A stretch of 64,000 nucleotides of DNA from Lotus japonicus (Eukaryota; Streptophyta; Magnoliopsida; Fabales; Fabaceae): assembly GCF_012489685.1 (NCBI RefSeq), contig NC_080043.1:48747127-48811126 (forward strand). The letters run 5' to 3'. Shown piece by piece: positions 31,928 to 43,492 of the stretch. The notes below the pieces were generated by a model. That model did not search any database and was not told where the DNA came from. It saw nothing but the letters and a program-made list of their open reading frames with translations. The first letter of the stretch is position 1, and every line of letters starts with the position of its first letter. The translations under genes were made by a program, and so were the position numbers.

Positions 31928-34474
31928 ATGTCCATTCCGGAATATGCTGCTAAGCTGGAATCGTTAGCCAAGCACTTTCGATTCTTCCGCAATGGGGTTG
32001 ATGAACCCTACATGTGCAAACGCTTAGTGAATGGGCTGAGGCCCGATATTGAAGACTCGGAGAAACCGTTGGGGATCACTCGCTTCCAGACTTTGGTTGA
32101 GAAAGCCACGGAGGTGGAGATAATGAAGAACAAGAGACTGAACCGTGTCGGAACAGGAGGGCCGATGAGGTCGGGCTCTCAAAATTTTCAAGGCAGAGGG
32201 AAATTTCAGAGCAGGAGGCCGTTTCAACGCCCTGCTGGTAGAGGATTTGCTCTAGGATCTTATAGACCCATGGTGGGTACTGCTGGTGGTTCCGGAGGTC
32301 TGACTGTGAACAGGGAGATGACCTGTTACAGATGCGGGCAGCCTGGGCACTATGCCAATGCTTGTACTGACATGAGGCCCAAATGCTTTAACTGTAACAA
32401 GTTGGGGCATACTACCGGTCAATGCAGAGCACCCAAGACAGAACCAGCTGTCAACACTGCTCGTGGGAAGCGTCCTGCTGCTAAGGCAAGAGTCTACACC
32501 ATGGATGGTGAAGAAGCTGAAGGAGTTGATGGTCTGATCAGGGGAGACTGCGAGATTGACGGTAATCTCCTAACTGTACTTTTCGATTCCGGAGCAACGC
32601 ACTCTTTTATCTCTAGGGAATGTGCTACTAGATTAAAACTTCCTATTACTGCTTTGAGCTTCGATCTTATAGTTACCATACCTGCCAAAACTCTGCTTGC
32701 TAATACTGCATGCATGTATTGTCCAGTAACCTATAGAGATCGAGTTTACCATGCTAACCTAGTGTGCCTAACCCTCAAGAACCTAGATGTTATCCTAGGG
32801 ATGGACTGGTTGTCCCACTATCATTGCCTTTTGGACTGCAACCGAAAGAGAGTCGTATTTCCTGACTCGGATCTTTCCGAGTATCTATCTGCCAATCACA
32901 TTAGCGTCTCTTTGAATGAAGGATCTCAAGAGTATTCCGTATTGCTAAGCTTGCAGAGTAAAGGGAATCCGGAGGTGAACAATATTCTAGTTGTTAGAGA
33001 CTTCACGGATGTTTTCCCTGGCGATGTACCGGGATTGCCGCCTGTACGCGACATTGAGTTTGCTATTGACATTGTACCGGGAACAGGACCGATTTCGATT
33101 GCACCATATCGGATGGCACCTGCGGAATTAGTGGAATTGAAGTCTCAACTAGAGGATCTTCTTTCGAAGGGATTTATCCGACCAAGCGTTTCACCTTGGG
33201 GAGCGCCTGTCTTATTGGTGAAGAAGAAGGATGGGAAATCTAGATTGTGTGTCGACTACCGACAACTGAACAAAGTAACCGTCAAGAATAGGTATCCGAC
33301 ACCTAGAATTGATGATTTGATGGATCAACTGCGAGGAGCTGCGATATTCTCAAAGATAGACCTGAAGTCGGGTTACCATCAGATCAGAGTAAAGACTGAG
33401 GACATCCAGAAAACGGCATTCAGAACTCGTTATAGACACTATGAGTATCTAGTGATGCCATTTGGGGTGACAAACGCACCTGCCATTTTCATGGATTACA
33501 TGAACAGGACCTTTTATCCGTTCTTAGATCGATTCGTCGTGGTGTTTATCGACGACATTCTGATCTACTCAAAGAATGCTGAGGATCATGAAGGGCACTT
33601 GCGTCAAGTTTTACAAGTGCTGAGAGAGACAAAGTGGTACGCCAACCCTTCTAAGTGCGAATTTTGGCTCGAAGAGGTAAAATTCTTAGGCCATGTGATC
33701 TCTAAAGAGGGTATAGTGGTGGACCCAGCAAAGGTAGAGACTGTATTGTCATGGGAACGACCAAGGACTGTGACTGAGATTAGGAGTTTTGTCGGTTTGG
33801 CGGGATACTATCGTCGCTTCATCGAGAATTTCGCCAAGGTTGTTGGACCCTTGACTCAACTTACGAGAAAGGATCAACCTTTTGCATGGACCGAAGCGTG
33901 GGAAACTAGCTTTCAGACGATGAAGGAACGTCTGACGACGTCACCTGTACTCGTCTTACCGCAACTAGAGGAACCGTATGAAGTGTATTGTGATGCTTCG
34001 CATCAAGGTTTGGGATGTGTGCTGATGCAGCATCGGAAAGTGGTGGCTTATGCTTCACGACAACTGAAGACTCATGAGAAGAACTATCCGACTCATGACT
34101 TAGAACTCGTTGCCATTGTATTTTCGTTGAAAACCTGGAGACATCACTTATATGGATGCAATTTCACCATATTCAGTGATCACAAGAGCTTAAAGTACTT
34201 GTTCGACCAGAAGGAGTTGAACATGAGACAACGACGCTGGATGGAATTTCTCAAGGATTACGATTTTACCTTACAATACCATCCTGGAAAGGCTAATGTC
34301 GTTGCTGATGCATTGAGCAGGAAGATGCATATTTCATCAATGATGGTTAAGGAGCTGCAACTGCTGGAACAATTTCGAGATTTGAGCTTAGATGTGAGAG
34401 TATCTGAGGGAGAACTGAAGTTCGGAATGATCAGGATCACCAATGGATTGATGGAAGAAATCCGAGACCAATAG
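31928..34474 (+). pseudogene. gag C-terminus, protease, reverse transcriptase and RNase H, interior 2
   Basis: An uninterrupted 848-codon frame. It has two CCHC knuckles near residues 135-175, protease [11 protein letters not shown] near residue 218, reverse transcriptase with FIDDILIYS near residue 538, and RNase H with the catalytic YCDASHQG intact near residue 688. It ends at the TAG (34472-34474) shared with interior 1. This is the best-preserved protein segment of the array, but it lacks the gag N-terminus in frame and is cut before integrase. The ATG at 31928 is only a convenient first Met, not a natural start. Confidence 0.85.
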
Positions 34475-35735
34475 TTACAGGATGAATTCCTACTCGGGAA
34501 AAGGAATTTGGCAATTCAGGGTAAGGACCCGGAATTCAAGGTAGGAAGTGACAATATCCTACGGTGTAAGGATAGAGTTTGCGTACCTAACAACCCTGAC
34601 TTAAGGAGGTTGATTATGGACGAAGGTCACAAAAGCAAGTTGAGCATTCACCCTGGAATGAAAAAGATGTATCAGGACTTGAAAGTGAATTTTTGGTGGC
34701 CAGGAATGAAAAGACAAGTGGCTGAGTATGTAGCTGCATGTTTAACCTGTCAGAAGGCGAAGGTGGAACATCAGAAATCTTCAGGTATGCTACAGAGCTT
34801 GGATGTACCTCAGTGGAAGTCGGATAGCATATCGATGGATTTTGTCGTGGCTTTGCCAAGAACTCAGAAGGGATATGATTCGATTTGGGTAATCGTGGAT
34901 CGATTGACTAAGTCGGCCCATTTCATACCTGTGAGGACTACGTACAACGTGGAGAAGCTATCAGAGATATATATAGCTGAGATTGTGCGACTTCATGGGG
35001 TGCCAACAAGTATTGTTACGAGCTTGCGTGTTAGACAACAAGGGCAGTTGGGATACCCTATTGCCATTGATTGAGTTCACATATAACAACAGTTTTCATA
35101 CGACCATAGGTATGGCACCGTATGAGGCTTTGTATGGCCGCAAGTGTAGAACACCTTTATGCTGGTATCAAGATGGAGAGAATTTGTTAGTAGGACCATA
35201 ACTTTTGCAACAGACGACTGAGAAGATCAAACAGATCAGAGAGAAGATGAAGACTTATCAGAGTAGACAGAAGAGTTATGCAGATCAAAGGCGCAGAACC
35301 CTAGAATTCGAAGAAGGAGATCATGTGTTTCTGTGAGTTACCCAGACTACAGGAGTTGGTTGAGCAATCAAGTCAAGAAAGCTTATGCCAAAGTTCATTG
35401 GACCTTATCAGATTACTCGTCGTGTAGGACCGGTAGCTTATCAGATCGCACTACCGCCTTTTCTATCAAACATTCACGATGTACTTCATGTGTCACAACT
35501 GAGGAAGTATATTGCCGATCCGACACATGTTATCGAGTCGGATGACATTGAGTTGAAGGATAACTTGTCTTTCGAGACACCGCCAATCAGCATTGGTGAC
35601 ACAAGGATAAAGCAGTTGAGAGGAAAAGAGATCGAGTTAGTAAAGGTTATTTGGAACAAAGACACCGGTGATGCGACATGGGAGCTGAAGGGAAAGATCA
35701 AGGAACAGTATCCAGAACTTTTTACTGAACTTTAA
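34475..35735 (+). pseudogene. Integrase and chromodomain-like tail, interior 2 (internally deleted)
   Basis: Same layout as 24645-25905: HHCC zinc region, start of the core (SISMDFVVALPRTQKG), the same deletion at about 35021 joining PTSIVT to ACVLDNKG, and the same stops at 35199 (TAA), 35334 and 35361 (TGA). The chromodomain-like tail ends at 35735. Confidence 0.85.
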
Positions 35736-36435
35736 GTTTTGAGGTCGAAACTTTCTTTTTGGAGGGTAGTAATGTAAGGCCCAAGTTTTTAAGCTTTGGA
35801 TAAGTGAATAAAATATAAGAGTTCATTTGATTAAATAAATTTATGAAGGAAAAGGTTCAGGAAAAGTCCAAGCATTGTATCAAAAACCGATAAGAGTTAT
35901 AGCACGACTAACATTCGCCTAATCTTAGGTCAAAGGCTTTAGTGAATAGTTAATTTACACATTAGGACACGATGGAAACTAATTCCAAAAATCTTCAGAG
36001 AAATGTTAGAACTTCTCTTTTTCATCTATAAACAAGTGTTTCGATGCGGAAGCCTGGAATGTACGAACGCCAAATTCCAATTCTCGGAAGTTTGCCGAAA
36101 CGGAATCCCTGATTGTTCAAGAAACCTGAAATCAACGGACGATGAAGACTTTTTCCATTCGAAACTTCAAATGAAGATTCCACCCGCATTCGCCAATTTC
36201 TCTCGTTATTTCTAATCTTTCTTCAGAAGGAAGTTTTCTCTTCCGATGATCACTGCAAAAAGTAGTTTTTCGGGATAAACCGACTCACACCGACTTTGGA
36301 TCGTTTGGTTTAATTCCAAGAATCCTGTTTTGAGTTCTGTAATTCTGTCGCCAGAACCTATCTTAGAATTCGCAGAGGAACGCCCAGGAAAAATCGGAAT
36401 CGCGAAAAAATCATTTTTCCGCATTTTCCAAAACC

Positions 36436-36443
36436 TATAAATA
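36436..36443 (+). promoter_or_regulatory. TATA box in LTR 3
   Basis: TATAAATA at the same LTR position as in LTR 1. Confidence 0.6.
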
Positions 36444-38604
36444 GCTAGAAAAATGAGATATTTTGCAAAACTCACCCATTTCCCTTGCTCAAACCCACGG
36501 CCAAGAAGGAGAAGAGGAGGAAGTTGATCTTCGCGTATTCTTGCCCGTTTGCTTCACCGATCATTGCTAATCGAAGACCTCGAGGTATAGTTACTATCCC
36601 TCGCTTCCGATCGTCATTTCCGTCAATTTTCTCTAGACTTTTCTGAGCTCAAAATTTTGAGGTTTTTGGAAAATTGTCCAAATAGCTTGATTTCTCTGTC
36701 TAAACATCTTCCCTACGTGCCCAAGAGCACTTCTGTCGGATTAGTTTTTCCGTAATGTCGCCGAAATTCCGCCGGAATCTATTTTTGCATCAAATACCCA
36801 TTTTTAAGCAAGGTCGCAACCTTTAAGCTGAAAACTATCGACTTGGCTTAATGCTAGTAGGATTATTCGTTATAAACGTTGTTGTTGACGTCCCCATCCA
36901 ATTTGTTTTTCAAAAATCCAGTTTTGAAATTCTGAGCTGAAAATAATGACCAAACTACCCCTATATCAGTTTTCGATCCGAAAATTTTTCCGAGCTTCGA
37001 TTCGCCTTAGTTACGGCTAATGATAACCTAGGAACCAAGTTTGATCGAAGAAAAATCGACCCTCCCAATTAGGAAAAGTGGCCGAGAGCTATACCAAGGG
37101 GGGGAGGAAATCCGACTTTTTCGAGAACTTGTCCTAACGCGTTAGATTGTCGTACCACGAATTCGGCTTGATTTATGTGTTATGCACTTAATTGCTAAAT
37201 GTCTGAAATGATTTCAGAGGCTTCGGCCGATCTTGTTGAGTACTTGATGCCATGATATTGTGTGCTAAATGATTCACATGTTATGTGCAAAATGGTTAAT
37301 CTAGGATGTGTTGGAATATGCTGTTTATGCTTACTAATTGAGCTGATTTATTTATGTTATTCCACTTATATCTGGGATACTGAGGAGTGAGGATTACGGG
37401 CAAGTCATGCCGAATTTTTATGAGATTTTTGAGAGATATTGAAAGGACGAACGGAGTTCGGGCCTTGTTATGTTTTAATGGATCGAGACCTTCTCAGAAA
37501 TTAATTGGGATTATGGGATCCCTGAAACTCATAGGAACGTTATAAGACTAAAAGAAACCTATTTTCTCAAGGAAAATTCATAAGACATTAATCAATCTCG
37601 AAAACCCTTGAACAATGATAACATCTTTAGATAAGAGCTTAGAGCTTGTATATTTGTTTTGAAAATACGAGAAGTGTCGTCGAGTCCAAGTTTTGAGGAA
37701 ACTTACAAGTTTCCGAGTATGTTGATACTCTTTCGCTCGATGAGCAGTTTAATGTTTGGCTATCTAAAGTTTAGCCGGAGACTATAAGTTTCCAAGTTCT
37801 TCGGTACCGTTTCGCTCGATGAGCAGTTTATTGATTGGCTATCTAAAGTTTAGCCGGGAACTATGAGTTCCAAAGTACATTCTTTCTTCTTTGATTAATT
37901 CATTTTGTCGTAGAATCGACATTTACCTTAGGGTATACTTTTAGAGACATTAAGTTATTTAGAACACGTGGCGACGTGTCTAGTGAGGTCGGAGACGTTG
38001 TTTGGCTAATCACTTTGCATCCATGCACACATTTTGAGGTTAATACACGGCGTGATACCGGACCTCGGTGGATTCCAAAATTGTCATAAGACCCGGATTT
38101 TCATATTTAGAACACTACGGTGGTTCTTAGTAGCAGACGGAATGGCAGACCTACGGGTTCACTACTGATCTGACTACTTTTGTGTGGTGTAAGAGACACG
38201 CGAGCAGGGAGGTACCCACCGTGGCTGGTGTTAGGGCCGTCTCGTTGATGTCCATCCTTCTTCCGGAATGCATCTTGTTAACCAGCATTGCATTGCATGC
38301 AACATACATTCTGACATAGTTGCTGAGTGTGATTGGTACTTGTTTATCCTATTTGAGGCATGCTAGTTGTTATTATGATCTTTTATATTCATTGTGATAC
38401 ATGCAACCCTAGGATGTTATCCCTAAACTTCTAAGCTTGAGAGGCTAATAATTATTATCCTATATATCTGGTTTTATTATTTATATAATTCTTTGGAGTT
38501 GACCCTCGCGTCTTCTGTGTGTGTTTGGCCGGACTACGCCATTGTCAGATGAGTATGGCGGATTGGTTTACGATGGTCAGCCCTTCAGGGGGACCAGATT
38601 CGAG

Positions 38605-39024
38605 ATGCTTGACCAGGACGACCCAGGTGCATGGGTGGTCGACCCCGCAGGCCACCGTGCGACCTACTCAGGCCGGATCATGGAGGACCGTGTTGACCGA
38701 TTCGGACGCTTGACGGAGGGGGTATTGAGGAGATATACAGTGAGCTTCAACTTGCTGCCCAACGTGCATTGTGGATCCGGTTTGGGAGGACCACCACCAC
38801 CATCATCTTTGGATGATGAGGACCCCTCTGAGGAGGTGCCAGTGGGTGGGACTTCGACGGAGTCCAGTTCGTTTACTGCTGCTGTCATCGAGGATCATGG
38901 TTCGGGCCCCGAGCCCGAGAGACCAGTGCAGGAGCGCGTCAGGGTAGAGAGAGAGGGCAGCATTGTGTATATCGACCTAGTCGTCCTGGATGCAGATTCG
39001 GACGACGACCGCGCTAGCATGTAG
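38605..39024 (+). CDS. LTR-encoded ORF, 139 aa from the first ATG (LTR 3)
   Basis: Third intact copy. It differs from LTR 1 by several replacements (for example LLPNVHC for LLPGVHC, SSSLDDE for SSSDDE, VIEDHG for VIKDHG, EGSIVY for EGNIVY) and by at least two silent changes. No frame disruption. Function unknown. Confidence 0.45.
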   Translation: MLDQDDPGAWVVDPAGHRATYSGRIMEDRVDRFGRLTEGVLRRYTVSFNLLPNVHCGSGLGGPPPPSSLDDEDPSEEVPVGGTSTESSSFTAAVIEDHGSGPEPERPVQERVRVEREGSIVYIDLVVLDADSDDDRASM

Positions 39025-39503
39025 GACCGAGTGCTAGTGTGGGCTCCTCGTGTTGGGATTAGTGTAGGAGTAGTGTCGTAGCTCTGACTGTCATGCTTTC
39101 AGATTTGGGACGGGGTAGTTTCCTGCCGGTAGCTTTTTGTGTGGTTTTCTTATGGAGATCACAGAGAGCTGGTTGGATTTAGGAGGTCTTTTCTTAGGCC
39201 GCTGGGCCAACTTGTTCTCAGTTTTTGAGGTATAGTGTTGCGGACACAGGATTTTACCTTGGACTGTACATATTGCCTTCGGGCGTTACTTTCTTTCTGT
39301 CACCCGTCACTGGAGGTTACTCGTGACGTGGTTTGTATTAGCGGGGCATGTATATATAGTTGTATATTAGTTTCTTTTATCTTTTGTTGAGGAGTTTATT
39401 GTTTTTTGTCTTTAGTTATATTGTCGAAAAAAAATAATTCACGTTTTTCCGCTTAAGTATTTCTTTTGGTTACTAAAGTGACGCCGGAAATCGGGGCGTT
39501 ACA

Positions 39504-40781
39504 AATGTCCTTAGGCCATCCATTATTGTAGCTGATACTCTACTGTATGAGATGATGATCCTAGCTAAAGTGTGCTACATTCATTCTGGCATATGACTGA
39601 TCCTGCATAGAACTACGCAATTGATTCAATGCCAAATCCATGCCATCCTATTTAGCATGCAGCTCTTCTACTCTAGTACACATTTTCTCCTGTCTATCAA
39701 ACATCTCTCCATTTTGCCTGAACAGTTGTTCCACTAGTTTTTTCATTTCTTCCAGCTGGTTCATATCAGATTGAGCTGGTGATGGTGGTAGAATTACCAC
39801 CTCATAATCTTTGTTGATGCATTATCTAGCAATGTAAACTGCATTGATGGGTCGTAGCAACACTTCTTTTGGCTCCTCTGGAATATGCAAACCTTGTGTC
39901 CGACATAATTCAGTAAGGAGAGAAGGAAAAGTTAGTGGACTTTTGGAGTCCTTCAATTTTGCAGCCTTAAATATTTCCTCGAAAATTATTCCAGCAACAT
40001 CAAAAGTCTTTCCCGTTACAATGCTGCATATCATTTCTGCTTTATTCATAGGGAGTGAGGAAGCATTAGAAGAGGGACTGATGTTGTGCAACAAGAAGCA
40101 TTCCCAAATCTTGGCACGAGTTGACAGGAGTTTAAAATTCATATGGCTTTCTAAGACATGTCGACCTGGAATACATAAGTCTCTATATGTATCCGAATTG
40201 TGAAACCCTTGAGCTGAGTCGACAGAATGGCTCTTCATCTGTTTATGTTTTCAAAGTCTACGTTTTCTTAGTTGAAGTGGCTTCTCCAGATAGTTGTTAA
40301 TTGTATCTCTGTCCTAGCGCACCTTTTTCTTGTTCACCATTGATTCTTTCTTGTGTATCTGATGATTGAGATTGTATGCATGTACATAAAATTCCCTCAC
40401 AATTGCTGGATTGTATTATTCTGGCAGTGAAGCAAGTTCTTCCCAATTTCTACTCACTAGCTCAGCTCTGAATTCCTCCTCATACTCTCCTTCTTTAAGG
40501 CCCACTGGTTTTTCTTTATGAAAATTTCTGTCATTGATGATCTTACGTCTTTCAGCAAGGACAACAGCGGAGGATTTCACAAGAGAAGAAGATTGAGGCA
40601 CATCCTCCTTAGATGAATCAGTCTCAGATTCATTTTCTGGGTTAGGTGGTGGTTGGGTTGATTTTGCTTCCTCTTCTTTACATTCAAGTTCTTTTTTCGG
40701 GGTGGCATCATGAAAATTGGTAACAACCACCAATGAGTTTAAATATCTAGCATAAGAAAAACAAATTCTAACTAATGACAT
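39504..40781 (-). pseudogene. Accessory ORF of Athila-like remnant 2 ('putative plant transposon protein' type)
   Basis: Reading down the minus strand from 40781: an acidic Ser/Glu-rich N-terminus (PPPNPENESETDSSKED), then RRKIINDRNFHKEK, a stop after EELASLPE (40416), further readable pieces in the next 200 bp with stops, and a 138-codon frame at 40238-39822 with STRAKIWECFLLHNISP and MICSIVTGKTFDVAGIIFEE. A coiled-coil-like tail (PAQSDMNQLEEMKKLVEQLF) follows to 39504, where the Tekay array cuts it. The pattern (F..L..G, K.W..F...I.P, I..I.TG....) is that of the plant-transposon accessory domain seen in many retroelement ORFs; the domain name is from memory of the family. Function of this protein class is unknown. 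Confidence 0.6.
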
Positions 40782-41283
40782 TGGTTCAATTCAGTTCAAA
40801 TTCATTCCATTCTTGACACCATCCTTTCTTTCCTCTTTTTTTTTTTTTTTTTTGAAAAAAAACCATTTTCCATAAGCAACAAGAATTAGAGACCTATCCA
40901 GAAATCGAAATTGCATGTAATACTTACCCAAAAATCAATTCATATGTGTTTGAATTAAACATGGTACTTGAATTCAAATATATTTCAATCATAACATATT
41001 GCATTCACGTAAGCACCAAATGCCACATTATCAAACACCACAAAGCCATGTTAATGCACAATTGAAACCCCTAAAACCCCACATGAACTGTTATTCCTTT
41101 TAAAGATTGAAATTGAAACCCTTAAAATCCAAAAGTTTTGACAACCTTTGCTCATGGAAGTTTCTTATCTCAAAATCTGAATTTCACACCATAGAAATCA
41201 AAGAAATTCGAAAATCTTCAAAAACCCCCAATTTGGAACCCTAAAGATGATGGAGATAAGAGAAAAGAGAAGGAAACTTACGG
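40782..41283. other. AT-rich stretch with a poly-T run, no gene seen
   Basis: Probably leader or interior sequence upstream (on the minus strand) of the accessory pseudogene. It has a T run at about 40837-40853. Nothing coding was recognised. Its right edge is where the + strand SIRE relic begins. Confidence 0.4.
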
Positions 41284-41999
41284 GCAGATATCTTCACAAA
41301 GCCCTTAACAGAGGATAGATTTAAGTTTATTATGAAGAATCTGAACATGGACTTTTGTCCGGCGTGAAGACTTATTCAGAACTTCTGACTATGATACTTC
41401 TGCTTTCATCAGATGTTGTCTAGCTCAGAATGTCACGTAATTAGAAGATGGGTATCCATTGATATTCCTTCTTTGATAAGACATTAAACGCGTGTCAGAT
41501 TTGTTCTGATACCTTGTTCCTTGTGCATCTCAGGAATTTCTGTTGTAATGATCACATCTACTTAATTCTCCACCGCGTATTATTAGTATTTATTGCTTAA
41601 TATTTGTTGTAATGATCACATCTACTTTAATTTCTGACCGTTGATTTTTACTTTTGCCTTTGGTTTTCAAATACTCAGCGGTTACTTTTGAAAACCAGTA
41701 TTTACACACGATCTCACACACGTTTCCATCACTTCACTCACTTACACATATTTTCAAATTGCTAAGTGTTTTCCTATTCCCTCCAATCTTTCTCCGGTTT
41801 TCATCTCTCTCCTTACCCAAAGCCTTCAACCTTCATCATGTCTCAATTCAACTCCTCCGATCCACATGAACAAGCTGCACTTGAGCACTTGGCTGAGTAC
41901 ATGGCTACAGAAAGGGCGGAAAAGGTTGGCGCTGAAGGAACTTCAAAGTTTCCAACGATGGTTGTTGGACTTACTGTGGCGTCCCCCTTCCACAAGTGA
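41284..41999 (+). pseudogene. SIRE-type (Ty1/copia) relic: pol tail and start of a downstream ORF
   Basis: The + strand at 41284-41367 encodes ADIFTKPLTEDRFKF and then NLNMDFCP and a TGA, the conserved end of copia RNase H, close to the end of the SIRE B pol. After a 470-bp leader-like gap with a pyrimidine-rich stretch, an ATG at 41838 opens a short frame (MSQFNSSDPHEQAALEHLAE) ending at 41999. By position it matches the downstream accessory ORF of the SIRE copies, but its sequence is different. Similarity fades at about 41975 and the rest of the element is missing. Confidence 0.6.
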
Positions 42000-42450
42000 C
42001 GTATTCACCCAACTCCTATCACTTATGGATGAGTGAGCCGTTTTTTTTTTGTGTTGTCGCATTAGTGTTAGTGTTAGTATTACTGTTCTAATGATGCACA
42101 GATTCAGAGACCACTTACGACTTCTCACAGTCGCAGATTTCCCCTCTAACCTTTTCAGATGTATGACCGTATACCTTAAGGCAAGCAAGTTAGCACACAA
42201 TGAAACATTAAACACATAGCATACGTGGTCAAAGCCACTATAAAGTTCGAATGAAAGAAGTAAGAGAGTGTTCAAGTGAGAGTATACACATCCCCCCACA
42301 AGGCATCAACAAAAACTTAATTAATTAAGAAAACTGGTGAGAACTATCATCAAACCATACAGGTTCACTCCCCAACCTCCTCCTCTTCCGGATCATCTTC
42401 CATGTCACCACTGCTCCCCTCCTCCTCTTCCCCTCCTCTTTCACGAACCG
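42000..42450. other. Spacer, nothing recognised
   Basis: Contains short simple repeats such as ATTAGTGTTAGTGTTAG near 42060 and a Glu-rich minus-strand frame (EEEEGSSGDMEDDPEEEEVG) near 42365-42430. No feature can be supported. Confidence 0.35.
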
Positions 42451-42924
42451 CTATCTGTAGATTCGGGCATCTCTGGAAAAGCTTGGTGACCGCACCATCT
42501 TCCTTGTTGTCGACCTGAGACGTGGCAGAGTCCACCGGGTCGGAGAACCTAATGACTCCTGAGGTGCTTGATTAGGCGTAAAGAGCTCCTGTGGGCTCTT
42601 GACTCGGATCGGTACGGGTCGGTATGGCTTCTCCTGGGGCTTAGGGTCTTCACCAATCTGCGGATCGGGACACAATCCGGCCTGGGGCGCTGGATCCACC
42701 TCTGGCTGAGGCTGTGGTGGCGGATCAGGAACGGGCGGACGGAACCTCCGGGCATGCCTCGGCATATAGAATGAGAACATGAGGGGAATGGTCACTGGGT
42801 AGCCAAGTTCATCTGATCCGGGTACCTTGCACCACAACATGGTCAGTCCAGAATAAAAACAGAATTCGGTATCGAGGTCAAGGTGCCACCCGGTACGGGA
42901 CGGGAAGTCACCGAAATTCATCAC
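42451..42924 (-). CDS. Proline-rich ORF of unknown function, 157 aa
   Basis: A minus-strand frame starts MMNFGDFPSRTGWHLDLD and has a strongly Pro-rich middle (FRPPVPDPPPQPQPEVDPAP) and basic end. It lies just downstream of a gypsy pol tail and could be a retroelement-derived frame. I do not recognise the protein. It may be chance, since it is GC-rich and short. Confidence 0.25.
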   Translation of the reverse strand: MMNFGDFPSRTGWHLDLDTEFCFYSGLTMLWCKVPGSDELGYPVTIPLMFSFYMPRHARRFRPPVPDPPPQPQPEVDPAPQAGLCPDPQIGEDPKPQEKPYRPVPIRVKSPQELFTPNQAPQESLGSPTRWTLPRLRSTTRKMVRSPSFSRDARIYR

Positions 42925-43160
42925 TTATTCCTTCAAGTAGATAAGGGTATGTCTTCCGCATATTCTCTTCCAATTCCCACGTAGCTTCCGGGTCTTCCCC
43001 TTCTCCCAAAGCTACCTTTACTAATGGGATTTCTTTCTTCCTAGGTTTCTTCATCCTCCTATCTAATATTCGTTTAGGTTTTGGTGTGTATGTTAGGTTT
43101 TCTCTAAGTTGTATATGTTCAGGTTTCATCACATGAGAGGGGCCAGGTATGTATCTTTTT
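42908..43160 (-). pseudogene. Tekay-type pol C-terminal fragment
   Basis: The minus strand reads RYIPGPSHVMKPEHIQLREN, then RKKEIPLVKVALGEGED and ATWELEENMRKTYPYL before the stop. This matches the integrase tail and chromodomain-like end of Tekay elements (compare ATWELKGKIKEQYPELF in the array). Upstream pol is not present because an LTR begins at 43161. Confidence 0.75.
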
Positions 43161-43492
43161 GTAACACCCCGATTTCCGGGTGTAACTTTAGTAACCAAAA
43201 ATAAACTTTACGCGGAAAACAGGTAATTTTTTTTCGTTTGATCCCTTTTAAATAAAGCGATAGAAAATAAAGACATAACCCAACACTAACTAACCAATAT
43301 ACAAATATATACACATGTACAGCCTCAGCTGCACTCCCCCGTCACGCGCACTCGCAGTGACTCCGAAGTAGTGTGCCCGCAGGCAACTATATACAGAACC
43401 AGTAGTGTAAGTGTGAAAGTTATAAGTACAATCCACTAAGAGAAAGTCGGCCTTAAAATGGCCTAAGCAAAGACCCCTACAGTCCGACAGAC

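Larger units (their letters stand above)
17688..39503 (+). mobile_element. Tekay/Del-type gypsy array: LTR-interior-LTR(gap)-interior-LTR
   Basis: Three LTR zones (17688, 25943 and 35773 as starts) alternate with two interiors of equal length, 21418-25942 and 31248-35772 (4525 bp each). No host DNA separates the units. The LTRs begin TGTAAGGCCC and end GTTACA. Both interiors carry the same frameshift, stops and integrase deletion, so neither can make its own enzymes. Outer flanks are ACTGT on the left and AATGT on the right, a possible mutated 5-bp duplication from one insertion. The middle LTR is interrupted by the 100-N gap. The C-terminal region resembles the chromodomain-like tail of the Tekay/Del clade. 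Confidence 0.85.
35773..39503 (+). repeat. LTR 3 of the Tekay array (3731 bp)
   Basis: Starts TGTAAGGCCC and ends GGGGCGTTACA. Immediately after it come AATGT and the Athila-like minus-strand frame, so this is the right edge of the array. TATA box at 36436-36443; 79-bp duplication near 37710-37865. Confidence 0.9.

Noticed and set aside
42000..42300. 118-codon minus-strand frame at 41943-42299
   Set aside because: No motif, poor composition and overlap with the end of the SIRE relic; nothing supports coding.
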